This document shows, piece after piece, positions 1 to 12,014 of a stretch of 64,000 bases of DNA. The notes under the pieces are model-generated. The model was given only the letters and a program-made list of their open reading frames with translations. It was not told where the DNA came from and made no database searches. A program made the translations under genes and the position numbers. How positions within the stretch are numbered: position 1 is the first letter of the stretch; every line of letters begins with the position of its first letter. The DNA comes from Typha latifolia (taxonomy: Eukaryota; Streptophyta; Magnoliopsida; Poales; Typhaceae), in the NCBI GenBank assembly GCA_019914945.1, contig CM034105.1, positions 12,958,001 through 13,022,000 on the forward strand, written 5' to 3'.

Positions 1-900
1 TCTGTGGTCCTTAAATAGCTTGATAAAGAAAGATTAAACAATATTAATATGCTTTTTGCCGACACAATGATATATTATTAGATAGAATATACTATTGGAT
101 GCATACTAACACAATAATTATTAATATTAAATAATTATTGTCCCACTATTTGTTTAATTAGGAGGGATGATTGTGTTGGTGTACATGTAATTTTTCTTTT
201 CCTATGTCGGCATTAATAAAGAGATACAGGTAATTGATTTCAGTTGGTGATGGAATAAAGAGGTTTTATATTTAATTATATTAGATCCTGAATTATTATC
301 TATTTGAAGATAGATTCTCTAATTGATTTATGGTGCAGTTATTCATAGTCTTAATTATACTAAGACTAATTAAATTATCATATTATTTTTATTGAAATTT
401 TTATTTTTGTGTCACATAGACCTTGTGAATAATTAAAAGTGTGTTAATTATTTATATTTATAATAATATTTTTAAAGAAAAAAAAAAGAGAAATTTTAAT
501 TTATTAAGAGTAATAGTTCCGCGAAATATATGTTTCACCAAAGATGGTTTAGGAGAGAGAGGTAAGTGAAAAATAAGTTATAGGTGGGGGATTTAAATGT
601 AATTATCTCATGTTCTTGTTTCTTATTTATCTAATTTAATTTAATCCCACTCATATTTCAGGTGTGAAATTGTAAATTAGCCATTAAAAGGTTTTGTTTC
701 CACTGTAAGCGTCTATGTTTTCCGGTGCGCACGCATTTGGGCGGTAAGTGGATACCGTGGGCGATCGAGAGTTTTCGTTCGATTTCTCGTCTACGGGGGG
801 GAAGGAGAAATTGCGCGCGAGAGTCGACTTTTGCGTATAAACCCCTATATTGTTCAAATATTACGATCTTCTTTATAGCACTATCACAACCAACCATTCT
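1..900. other. AT-rich intergenic sequence, no gene seen
   Basis: Mostly AT-rich DNA with short homopolymer runs. From about 700 onward the base composition becomes more balanced, consistent with the proximal promoter of the gene at 976. No coding exon, RNA gene or transposon end was recognised. Confidence 0.5.
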
Positions 901-902
901 TT

Positions 903-912
903 TCTCTATAAA
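903..912 (+). promoter_or_regulatory. TATA box of the 976-1410 gene
   Basis: A CTATAAAAG-type box lies about 70 bp upstream of the ATG at 976, a normal plant spacing for a leader of about 40 nt. It supports transcription of this strand. Confidence 0.6.
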
Positions 913-975
913 AGCTGAAGTTTCTCAACAGTGCCATCCTCCTCCGCACTACAACTAGAAGAAGGAAAGCAAAAG

Positions 976-1410
976 ATGAAACGAAGCAGAGCAGAGCTCT
1001 CTCCGTCAGAGCAGCCCGCCAAAACCGAGCGCCGATACAAGGAGACGACTCCCAAATCCACACCAAAGTCGTCGCCGAAGCTTCTCCACAAGCCCAGGAA
1101 GCTAGAAGCAGAGGAGAAGGAGCCTTCCACCTCTTCCTTCTCCTCCTCCTCTCCTCCTCTGGAGAGGGAAGCGGAGGAGAGCCCACCAATTGGCGTGGAC
1201 TCCTTGGGGGAGTTGTTTGGGTGGTGGTCTTGTGGAGTCGATGAGGAGATGCTCTTGGGTTGGTTCCCTTTCGTGGACGAAGACTTCCTCTGCCATGAGA
1301 GCAGAGGAGGGGGAGGTGGGTTGGGGGCATTTTGGGAAGAGGGGATGGTGGATTTGCATGATATATGGCAGCTTCAGAACATTCATGAGGTGCCCAATTC
1401 GACCAAGTGA
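976..1410 (+). CDS. Unknown small acidic plant protein (144 aa), single exon
   Basis: I do not recognise this protein. The ATG at 976 is the first one after a well-placed TATA box and opens a 144-residue frame. The first 60 residues are Lys/Pro/Ser-rich and basic (KPRKLEAEEKEPSTSS region), resembling a nuclear or disordered N-terminus. The second half is acidic and aromatic, with a conserved-looking core LGELFGWWSCGVDEEMLLGW followed by PFVDEDFL, a Gly-rich patch and a C-terminal DIWQLQNIHEV helix-like end. No transmembrane segment or signal peptide is seen. The disordered N-terminus plus acidic Trp/Phe/Leu-rich core would suit a small regulatory or activator-type protein, but that is inference. 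The opposite strand also has a long open frame caused by base composition; the promoter favours the plus strand. Confidence 0.6.
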   Translation: MKRSRAELSPSEQPAKTERRYKETTPKSTPKSSPKLLHKPRKLEAEEKEPSTSSFSSSSPPLEREAEESPPIGVDSLGELFGWWSCGVDEEMLLGWFPFVDEDFLCHESRGGGGGLGAFWEEGMVDLHDIWQLQNIHEVPNSTK

Positions 1411-1810
1411 GAGATAGAAGAAGCAAAGGGATGTGGGAATTGAAGAGATTTAGAAGAATAAGAGGAAGGAAAGAGAAAGGTGGTAGCTTTATTCTTCTTC
1501 TTCTTCTTCTTTTGGTTCTGTTTTTTGGATTCTTTTCTTTCATTCTCTTTGTACAAATAGTAAAAGGATCAGGAAGGAAAATAGGGTGAAACTTTTATGG
1601 GGATTACAAACAGCTTTGTTGGTACTTCTAATTTCTGTGAGCAATGTTCTGATGAAGGAATTGTTAAGCCTCTGTTTACTTGTCTTTTGGAGCAAGGAAT
1701 GAAACTCTTCCATGGAGATTGCTGCAATGTGGCTAAACTAATCCGCCCTCTTCTCTTCTGGATAAACAGTGATTTCAATGTCAACTTGCAAACATGGGTG
1801 GCAAAAAGTT

Positions 1811-2063
1811 GATCTTCCACGATAACTCGATTTTTAAACTGATTTAAATTTAATTGGATCGTTTAGGATCGATCCACTTTTAATCCAAAGTATTTAACGG
1901 TTCATATTTATTATCTCAAATCGGTTTATAACTTAACTAGTCAATCCATTTATGATAATATTTTGTTTATAACATGATAAATGAGTCTCAAGAGTCTTTT
2001 TTTTTTCTTCTCTAAATAATATTGAGTCATAGCTCAGAACGAAGACTAAGATCATCTGATACG

Positions 2064-2112
<49 letters not shown>

Positions 2113-4464
2113 CCTTTCAGTCATTTATTTTGGTCACGAGGATATTATCCTCCAATAGAACTTGGTCATTTTAGACTTCAAATGAAATGGTTTGCTCTCA
2201 ATAAATAGGCAGCCTTAGGATTAAACTACTTAATTTTCTAGTCTTTGTGCTCATTAGACCCTGGGACTTCTAATTGCATTATTAGCAACCTAGCTCTCTT
2301 TATTGTTGTTATTCTTGACCACATTGTGAGGGATTCTACGAAGATTATTTGATCTCTCTACTACCTAAATTGGGCCTTAGCCTGATATACTGGGCCTGGA
2401 ATAGGCCCATTTGTAAAAATGCTAACATATTTATATAGATTTATAATTATGATAATGACATTAAAACCTATAGGTTTGAGCAGAGTCACCTAATTGTAGT
2501 CTTGGACATCTCTCCCCAAGTTCAAATGGAATTATATATATATATACTTCCTTGTTAGTTCTTGTAAAAAGAGAACGGAGAAGACAAACTAACTTCAGTA
2601 AAATTTGTAGATATTTTTTTTATGATCAAGATGGTTATGAGATCGATTCTAACCTTAAATTATTATTATAGAGAAAATTATTTAGTGGTGGCTTAACTCA
2701 ATGACTTGACTCGGTTAATGACTTAATTGTGCAATGACTTTGAGTAATGTCTCAGCAAACGTTTAATTCGGGATAATAGTTCGACGATGCACATGACTAA
2801 AATTTAACGGGGCCTTCCGCCTTTGTATCCAGGAAGAGTTAATTTTTTATTTAATCCATATCTAGCTTTCGGCTATTACATAGTAAAAAGAAGAAAAAAA
2901 AAAAGAAGCAATGGTGCTTGTCCTTTTGAAAGACAAACAAAAGAAGAACAATTGACATAGTAAGAAGGAAGATACCCACCAAAGTAATAAAGGAGGTTTT
3001 GATGAGAAGCAAAGATTGACCCCACCCAATTGATGATGCCTCCTTGTATGATTCTACTTTAAGCTTTCACAGTCGAAATGTACAAATTGATCAGGGATTT
3101 CTAAATAATTGCCATCAAAATATCATAATTGCTAACACAATTTTTTAAAATATTATAATTGTCACTAAAATTATTGTACTATTTTAAAGATAATATTTCA
3201 TTAGGTCAATCTAACTAATCTTGATTAAAATATAACTTAAATATATTTTATAAAAAGACTATTTTACTTTTGCACAACCCATTTTCTAATACAATAAAAT
3301 ATATCTTATTTCATGTGAGAGAAAAATTATTGATAAATATTTTACAAACTTAAAAAAAATCTAGGTACATTAGTTATTTATCTGTATTCTTTTTAACTTT
3401 AATAATAATATGTTAGAAATATTTTGTTAAAAATTAACTATCACCGTCATTTTGAAAGCAAAAAAATAATAATCAGTGGCGACTATGTAAAAAATCTGAC
3501 TACTCTTAAAAAAAAGCCTATTATTAAATCATCAACTTTAGAATGTAGAAAGCAAATTGGGCATGATATATAATTAACAACTAAACTAAGATATTTACTA
3601 GTCTAATTAAATTTACTTAAACAAAGACTAAAGACATTAACTTTCCTAGAGTCACCATCCATCTCGGTATATGCTTTAAGTGACATAACTCGATCTTTAT
3701 TTTTAAGTTAGGTTTATGTCCTTTTCCTCATGTTAGGGACTAGGAAAAATCTTTGAAGAATTTTATAAGCAAAGAAAAGTCTGCCAGGGAACAAGGTAGG
3801 GATGGAAAGAAGATGGTTTGGTCAACCAACTCAACTATCCTCCCAAGTTTCTATAAATTTCTTATTGTGTAGATGTTTCTTTGACTATTAGATAGATTTA
3901 AATTATGATAATGACATCCCATTTCAAGTTTTCAATTAGTCTCTTAATAATAGAACCACTCATCTATCTATGTCTTCCTCACTAAAATAATTATTTATGC
4001 GAGTAAGATGAAAAGAATATTATATATCGATGAGTTAAATTAACTATATATATATATATATGACCGTAATAATTTAACTTAAATAATGATAGTGTTAGTA
4101 TTATTAATTGTACACATTGATATATAATCCTAGTGAAGACGACATGGCAATTAATTTACTTTCCAAGCATAATGTCCAAAGCGTGGGTCTAGGGTTTTAA
4201 TAGGAATAAAGAACAAGGGAGTAAAGTTTTCCCAAGAATTGCATTCCTTTTTTCTTATGTTCTTCATGTCTTTGCTTTTGTCAATAGGGTTGGTATCTTG
4301 GAAGGATCTCAATGGGCATCTCTTTTTCCTTGTGAAAGCCATGAAAAAAGACCCAATATAAAAGTAAGCATTCGTTTGACGTTTCTTAGTTTTTATTTAA
4401 TTTTCTCCTGTGTCAACGTTTATATTGAGGAAAAATAATACTAGAATTTGTAAGGAAAATTCCA

Positions 4465-4501
<37 letters not shown>

Positions 4502-6289
4502 GCTAATGTGAAGGGTTATAAATTGGTATAATTTTACTGAGATCTCCTAAACTATCACCATCTTTTTGTATACGTTTTTTAAACTTTTTTTACTATATAC
4601 ATTCTCTGATTCAGTTTCTCATATAGTTTTTTTTAATTTTTTAATGAAATATAATTATAATTTATGATATATTCAAGCTTAATGCTACATTTTATTTTGT
4701 TTGATACCAATTTGACAAACTACCAAACTTTGAAGGTGACAAAATGTGTGGTTACTTATAATTATCTATTGGTGACAAGTGGTCTTAATTCTTAAACTAA
4801 TTACCAAAACTTTGGTTGAGATGTCAATTTGAATGAAAAGTATTAAACTTTTGGACCCACAAAATTAATGGACTATTTGGCTTGAAGTAAATTTTATCAA
4901 ATAAAAACCAAGTAATTACCACTTCAATGGCTACATAGAGTCATATTGATGCTATGCTCTATTATTTTTTTAGCCAAATCCTTGAAATAATAATGTAGAA
5001 ATTTCTATCACATAACTAAGAATTCTTTATTTAACATCCAATGTTAATAAATTGCACCTTATGGTTTATCAAATATTTACAGAAAGCATTGTTTTACTAA
5101 TCATGATTAACGTGCTTAATTGATTTTTTTTTAGGTTATATTTCTATGGTTTAGACTTTGAATGAAGCCCATTTGCCCTTTCAAAAGTACAATTGAAATG
5201 TCTTATTGGTAATACACTTTATTAAGGTCATTTATTAAGTCAAAAGTGGGACATATGGTAGACTAAAATGAAGAGATCGTGCATATTTAGTGTTTGTCTT
5301 AAATAAATTTCAAACTAGAAGTGGAAAATTTCTCCAATTTAATTGGGGGCCCTTTTTGTCGTTTTAGGTGTGCTCGCATTAGCTAACTTTGTTGACATAA
5401 TTTGTTTATGTAATTGATTTGAACATTAGTGCATGTACACTAATGGGCTTGATTTAAAATTAGGGTTTATAACAATCTAAGTGTCTTAATTAACAACATC
5501 AAATTTGATAATTTAATTAATCGAAGATACATGATGACGAGTTTGATAATAGAGTATTGGAGTGTTTGTGCATTATTAAATCTAATTAACTCTGGATCTG
5601 CACATTGATTTTCGAATCAAGGGGCAGTTCAACCTAATCCCTCTCTTTAAGCACATGAAAGGGCACCATGAATGCAATTTTTAGGTGTAAAGATCCCGTG
5701 GGCGTCATGCAAAGTTTTATTTTATTTTCCCCCAATGGTTTTTCTAATAGACAACTTGATCAGATCACACCTAAAGCTTTACTCTTAATAATTATGCCGT
5801 CCTAGTTGTATGAGATGTCAGCATATCTACATAAATTTTTAAAATCTTGTCTAATATCTATATATATATATATATATATTTTTTTTTTTTTTAAAACAAC
5901 ACGTAAGTTAGATATCATTTAGTTTAGCTATAAGATTATAGTCAGCTGACTACAAGACTGATGCACAGAAACAAAAAAATATATAGTTTAGACAAGCCTC
6001 ACAACTTGGCGAACATCAACAATATATTGTCTCAAGACCAGAAAAAGAAATATAATAAAAAGAAGCACATAACGACACCGGTATAAAAAGGCTTTCTAGT
6101 AGCTTCAGCACAAACTTTACAAATTTAGTTCATCACGAAACACATTGCTAGAACAACAACCTACAAAGAATTGAGAAAAAAAAATGAACAACTAATAAAA
6201 AATTAAAAATGCGTCAGCGTATGCTACAACCATGGTATAACAAGTAGATAGATAATGACATACCGGATGGGGGTGGAAAAGAAGGTGAC
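1811..6289. other. Long AT-rich intergenic region
   Basis: About 4.5 kb with no supportable gene. It holds dinucleotide tracts at roughly 2064-2110, 4469-4496 and 5858-5880 and many poly-A/T runs. Short open frames here (for example 4151-4342, minus) show no recognisable domain or splice context. The 5920-6240 stretch is slightly less AT-rich and may be old transposon sequence, but I cannot name it. Confidence 0.5.
2064..2110. repeat. (TA)n microsatellite
   Basis: About 23 uninterrupted TA units are visible. Confidence 0.95.
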
Positions 6290-6905
6290 GTAGTTAACAT
6301 CAACCATGGAAGACGAGCTAGGATCCAATAGTTCCAGTGAAGATGGAGAGAGAGTGAAGGGGGAGAGTACAACTAGAGAAGAGTGATGGAAGAAAATTAT
6401 GGTTGAGGAAGTTAGAGTAGCGGAGGAGATAGAATGCGATGACAAACAATGAGAAGAGAAAGTAAATGTGAAAAACGAATAGAGAATAGATAGGACAGGC
6501 TAGGAGAGGGGAGAAGAGGGATTCATCGTCTTGTGGACAAAGGAAAAACTTTTTTAGAGATGGAAAAAGGAAAACTAAACCCTAGAGCATACTGATAACC
6601 GAGTTGACATCAGCCATGGAAGTCAAGCTTGGATCCAATAGTTCTAGCGAAGATGAAGAGAGAGTGAAGGGGGCGAGTACAACTAGAGGAGAATGATGGA
6701 AAAAAAAATTATAGTTGAGGAAGTTAGAGTGGCGGAGGAGATAAAATACGATGACAAACAACGAGAAAGAAAAAGTAAATGTGAAAAATGAAAAGAGAAT
6801 AGATAGAACGGGCCAGGAGAGGGGAGAAAAGGGGGTCATCGTTTTGTCCATAGAGGAAGAACTTTTTTAGAGGTAGGAAAAGGAAAACTAAACCCTAGAG
6901 CATAA
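6290..6905. repeat. Tandem direct duplication, two copies of about 305 bp
   Basis: Copy 1 (about 6290-6600) and copy 2 (about 6601-6905) share the same order of landmarks: a CATGGAAG block, GGATCCAATAGTTC, GTACAACTAGAG, GGAGGAGATA, GATGACAAACAA, GTAAATGTGAAAAA and the end ACTAAACCCTAGAGCATA. They differ by scattered substitutions and small indels, so the duplication is not recent. On the minus strand each copy reads as a leader with CTAGGGTTTAG followed by a Ser/Leu-rich open frame ending near ATGGCTGATGT, which looks like a copied gene leader or first exon, or part of an unnamed repeat. Confidence 0.8.
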
Positions 6906-9570
6906 TAGTTATTAAACTCATTGTTTTATTTCTCAAAAAGTTCCTTATCTTGATTTTTTTTTGGGGAGTAATATTGAAACTGGCAAGAACAAAAAATAAT
7001 ACTGTGCATCGAGTCCATAATTAGATCTCAATTTTGTAAGTACAATTTTTCCGAAGTTTTATCCGCACATTTTTAGTGCATGTACGGGTCCTCCATACAT
7101 ACACCTCTTATCAGATCTAGATGTGGTCCAAAACACAAACACAAATCATTCCCCCCGTCCTCAAACGCGTTTCCCCACTTAGTCCGTTTCCCAACTATTA
7201 AAAATTTATAATTAAAAAAAAAAAGAAAAAAGCGAAAGCTCCCGCGCCAGTTGCGGATTCCAATAGTACACGGCGTGCCATGAAGCTGGCCCACACGACG
7301 CTCACGTGATTCCCTAACCCATAACGAAAGGGATATGAGGGTGAATGACGGCCATGCCCCTACACCACTGCGATGCGCTACCGTCCTCCGCATCCCCATG
7401 CTGGCGTATACAAACAGTTTCACGTGGACCGCGCCACCCATCCCACCCGTAGATAAAGAAAGCTACTCTTTCTTTCTCGCGAGATGATCCTTTACCCCTC
7501 TTTTTTGACCGAAATACCCTTACATGTCCCCCCTTGTTTAAAATTTCACGAAAGGGTTCGTTCAACTCATACGAATTTATCGATTTGGATTCTGGAAAGA
7601 TGAGATCGGACATTCTCTCATCCCCCAATTTGAGGACAAGAGAAAAAAAAAAAAGGACCATCCAAGATATTAGGGGTAATATAGTAATTTACCTACCTTC
7701 TAGAATATGTCCTTAGTTCATCTCGCGGGATCTTCTTCGACAAGGCGTCCGAGAAAATGACGGTATTGGAACTTTGAAGAAGCCCACGGAGTGGGGAGGG
7801 GGAAAAAAAAAGGAAAAATAACGTACGTGCATTTCCGGTGAGAACAAAGGAATCTTCACCACTCTCAACCAACCCCTTCCCTCTCGCAACGGTTCGCAAA
7901 AAGATGCCAAGAGGTGAGCGTGGACCGGTTTCCGGATCCGTAACCTAATAAAAGGAAGGGATCATTCAAAAAGGAAGACCAACGTAAAAAAGCAAGGTCA
8001 GAAATATAAATTTAGAAAGTGTTCATTCTATATTATTGAACTACGAACTTTACATTTCACGCCGTTACTTTTACGTCCGTTGAGGTTTACACCCCTGCGT
8101 TTACACTTTACACTCCACTAACTTCGCGCCTCGCACGCCACACCAAAGAGTCGTGATGTAGAAACGGACACGCGCCGTTGGCGCGATCGGTAACGATCCC
8201 GTAGGTGACCGGCTAAGTGGGTAACAGGAGAGAAGCCATACACGTGTCTGATCCGGTGCAAGTAGTGGCGGTGGAATCGGTAAGAGTGAGCCGCTCGAGG
8301 GGCCACGTCGATACGGACTGTGGGCGGTATTTCCAATGGGATAATGAAACGGCGAGGTGTCGCTGAGTATTAGGAACCGTGGCGGACGCTGGCGCGTCGG
8401 CTCGGGCTCTCCGGTCGGCTCAAGTAACCGTCGCGCGAAAAGTTATTGGGATGCCGAACCACGTTCCTGCTGCAAAGGCAACTCAGCCAACACCAATACC
8501 GACAAGTGATGGTATGACACGTACCGAATCTTTCAGATTTTTCTACATTATTCATCCGCCAACTCATATTTGGAGAATCGAAGATACCAAATCAAAAATT
8601 AAGTCACCTTGACCCTACGACAGTCGGATTGATTTAGTCTTGCCAACATTTGAAACTTTTCCAGAAAACTCTACCTATATCACTATTATACGTATTAATT
8701 TTGATTAAGTGGGTCGAAAGGAGCTACCAAGTTGCTCGTCTAATTAAGGGACTTACTTGTCATTGACGTGGACTCCTTATATCACTGAGAATTCTATGGA
8801 TAAATAAAGCAACTTGTTACTTAGTCTGCATGAATCTTTATCTATTCTAAGAGGGCATCAACTTTATCGATGCAGCCCATAGTACGATTCCTTATATATT
8901 AGACTAAGCATTGATTTATTACCTATGACGAGGACATAAAGTTGGGCCATTTATGTTGACAATTGGAGAGGTCATACATATGGAAATTCGAATGATACTT
9001 TGAGTGTAAGTATTAAGGAGGTTGTTGAGGAGATTCATTTTATAGAACAAGATTTATCGCTTCATGGGCGTTATACCGACGACTTGACCATAGCACGCGA
9101 ATAGCACTGTATCGTTGACATTTTAGGATTTTAATTATTGAAATATAATTAACTCACTAAATAAGAATCATAGAGATAAATTATTTCTACCGATGACCAG
9201 GATTTAGTCTAATTAGTTACTAATATTCCCACCCTTCGTTATTAAAGTATTATTCTACGTAAGAAAGTAACCGTTTCCCGACGTTTCCTACGAAGCCGAG
9301 CCGATTCCCGAAAGCCGCTGACTCACTCCGTTGTTCCCGGACATCAAATGCGGATTTCAATCCAGTTTATTCCGGATGTGAAACCTAAACACTAAATCTA
9401 GAAAAATGACAACAACCGACGAGCCCGTGACGCATGGCCGCAGAATCCCGATCTCCACGCTCCTCCCTCTTTTACCTTTTACCCCCTAAAATAAATTTGA
9501 ATTACAAGAGTAATCTAGATAAACTACCTCGTTTTATTTTACAAAAACAACCCCGGAAAGATCCGCCCGT
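6906..9570. other. Intergenic region, partly GC-richer, no gene seen
   Basis: The 7080-7950 and 8090-8480 stretches have more balanced base composition than the surroundings and many CpG dinucleotides, but their open frames are short and lack recognisable domains. 9250-9570 is the proximal promoter region of the next gene. Confidence 0.4.
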
Positions 9571-9574
9571 TCCC

Positions 9575-9582
9575 TATATAAG
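9575..9582 (+). promoter_or_regulatory. TATA box of the 9690-10277 gene
   Basis: TATATAAG sits about 110 bp upstream of the ATG at 9690 and is followed by a pyrimidine-rich leader ending in CTCTCTCTCC. Confidence 0.7.
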
Positions 9583-9689
9583 GCCTTTCGGAACTCAACC
9601 TTCGTGCCCAAAACACCCCCATACTTTTCTATTCCTCGTATACCCCCCCTAATCAAGAAAACAAACTATTCTCTCTCTCCTATTCTATC

Positions 9690-10277
9690 ATGGAGGATTC
9701 CGAAAACCCTAAAAGGCCAAGGGAGGACTCCGGCGAGGAGTCGCCGGAGACAAAACGTCTTCGGGCAGACGATATCCTCGGCATATTCGACGTCGGCGAC
9801 GATGCCGGCGGTGACATCACCGCCGGCGAGGACCTCGCCTACGTGATGCGAAGCTTGGAGGAGGAGATAACGATACCTTCTCCGGGAACGGATTTCTCCA
9901 GTGTCTCGCCGTGCTCCGGTGATCCGAGGGAGTCGGATCTTGGCTACCTCCTGGAGGCCTCCGACGACGAGCTCGGTTTGCCTCCGGCGACGACGGCGGT
10001 GTCGTCGCCAGAACGGGAGGGTGACGTCACCGCATCCGGCGAGGGGGAGGCGGAGGAGGAGGAGGAGGAAGGAGGGTTCGGCCAGATCTGGGGTTTCGAT
10101 GACGCCATCGCCGGTTGCTACGAGGGATTGGAGTTCGGGATTCGGCCGGAGGCGGCGGTCGCCGCCGACGAAGTGGTAGAGTTGGACGGCGGGTTGTTCG
10201 ATTACTCCGACATGGCCTGCGGGCCGTCTGATTTCGCTGATCTGGCGTGGCGGTCGGAGACGCTGCCGGCGTTGTGA
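9690..10277 (+). CDS. Conserved acidic plant protein of unknown function (195 aa)
   Basis: Single-exon frame of 195 residues with a strong upstream TATA box. The N-terminus is charged (MEDSENPKRPREDSGEESPE) and contains a KRLR nuclear-localisation-like patch at about 22-26. It continues into DDILGIFDVGDD, a DLAYVMRSLEEEI block at about 48-60, and a DLGYLLEASDDELGLP block at about 83-98. The rest is Glu/Gly-rich linker and a hydrophobic C-terminal segment (LFDYSDMACGPSDFADLAW). I associate the SLEEEI and DLGYLLEASDDELGLP blocks with a small land-plant family of uncharacterised nuclear-type proteins, from memory rather than a search. There is no signal peptide or membrane segment. GC content is very high compared with both flanks, a typical monocot single-exon gene pattern. 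The biochemical function is unknown. Confidence 0.8.
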   Translation: MEDSENPKRPREDSGEESPETKRLRADDILGIFDVGDDAGGDITAGEDLAYVMRSLEEEITIPSPGTDFSSVSPCSGDPRESDLGYLLEASDDELGLPPATTAVSSPEREGDVTASGEGEAEEEEEEGGFGQIWGFDDAIAGCYEGLEFGIRPEAAVAADEVVELDGGLFDYSDMACGPSDFADLAWRSETLPAL

Positions 10278-11980
10278 TGGAGACTTTTCCAACTCTCTTT
10301 TTAAAAGGAGTTTGTAAAGTTTAGAAGGACAAAAAATACGATATGGTTAAAAGAATAGAAAGATTATCTATTTCTATAGCTAGTTTTTTTTTTTTTTTTT
10401 TAAGTATTTCGTTCCATTTTCTCCTTTTTTTCTTTGGCCCGTTGATGAGGATTAGACGGTCGATACTGTGTTATTTTTAGGTTTTGGATATTCTTATTAT
10501 TAGTTTAAAATTTATAAATTAGACTTTATATTTTATCTATTTTGTAATTTACACCCGTTTTTAAAAGAAAATTATAATCTAATTTTTTTTTCTATAAATT
10601 TTATTTAACATCTAAGTTTATTTTAGTTAAGCCTTTGACACCATTTTTTTAAGTCTCTTTACCTATTCTTGCTTCGACTAAGATAAAAAAAAACGGATAA
10701 AAAAGGCAGAAGTAATTTAAGTATTATAAATTATTTTATAACGTTTAAGAGAGGAAAATTCTTAGAGAAGATAAAGTATAGAGTGTAATTTGTAAAATTT
10801 ATTATTATTATTATTATTAGTTTATTAAATTCAAAATTATGGTATTAGTAACTTAATTAAAATTATCGCATCCAACCACACTATCTATTGTTATATTAAT
10901 ATTGCAAAATGATTTATTTTGAAAATTTTGCATTAAAAACATATTAGGTTTTAAAACATTAGAGAGCAATAACCTCCTACTATTCTACTATTCCTTTTCT
11001 TCCACTTCTACTACTACCTTTTTTTTCGTGCTGTTATTTCTTTTTGAATTTATTAATTATGCTTATAATTGCTTATTAAGTAAAAAATTAGTTAGAAAAT
11101 TTTAATATTTAAAACTTAACTACGAAATTTGTAAGTTAATTATAAATTTCTAAATTAACTATGCACCTAAAAGTTGATTTTAGTATTTATTTTTTAGATC
11201 TTTCAATTGGGAAAAAAATTTCATATGCACTTAAATAATCATGTTATATTAAAAATAGTGTTTATAACTATTAAGAAAAATATTAATAATTATAAAATGC
11301 CTTCAAAAGCTTGGATGGGTAGTATCTTTGCTTGTTACTTCTCGTTCTTCTTTTTTTATCACTCGAATTTGTTATTTATTTACAAAATTTATAATTAATT
11401 TATTAAAAATTTACTCTAGTATTTTTCTACTTATTTGTTTATATTTCACTCATATACTAAATAAACTATGAATTATAGTCATAAAAAATTAGTAGAAGTA
11501 AGAGAAATACTACCCTATATAAATTTTTAGAGATATTTTATAATAACTAATTTTTTTTAAATTATTATGAGCATCACTTTTAATTTAACATAATTTTTTA
11601 AGTGTACATAATATTATTATTTTTTATTTAAAAGAGCTAAAAGAATCAAATGTAATAATTAATCTTTAGAGAATATTGGTGATATGTGTAGCTAAAATAA
11701 TGACAGACATATATTTTACTATATAATTTCATATTAGATACATAGTTATTTATAAATTCATAATTCATTTGGTAGTTAATATATAAATTTCAAAGTTTTT
11801 TAGTTAGTTTTTTATCTTTATTAATTAAAAAGTGATGAAAGATATTTATATAGAAAAAAAAAGAAAGAAAGAGAAAGATAAAAGATGAGAAGAAGAAGAA
11901 GAAGAAGAAATAACAAAAGAAAAGTACATGCCACTTCTCTCTTTCAGAATTTGATGAGATAGAATAATAAAGTTGAAAAG

Positions 11981-12014
<34 letters not shown>

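Noticed and set aside
884..1543. 219-codon minus-strand frame opposite the small acidic gene
   Set aside because: Low-complexity Arg/Pro/Ser translation. The TATA box and start context support the plus strand.
1597..1812. 71-codon plus-strand frame downstream of the first gene
   Set aside because: Balanced composition but no domain, promoter or splice signals that I can defend; more likely 3' flank.
9666..10292. 208-codon minus-strand frame opposite the 195-aa gene
   Set aside because: Arg/Leu-rich mirror frame; the plus-strand protein has conserved-looking blocks and a proper promoter.
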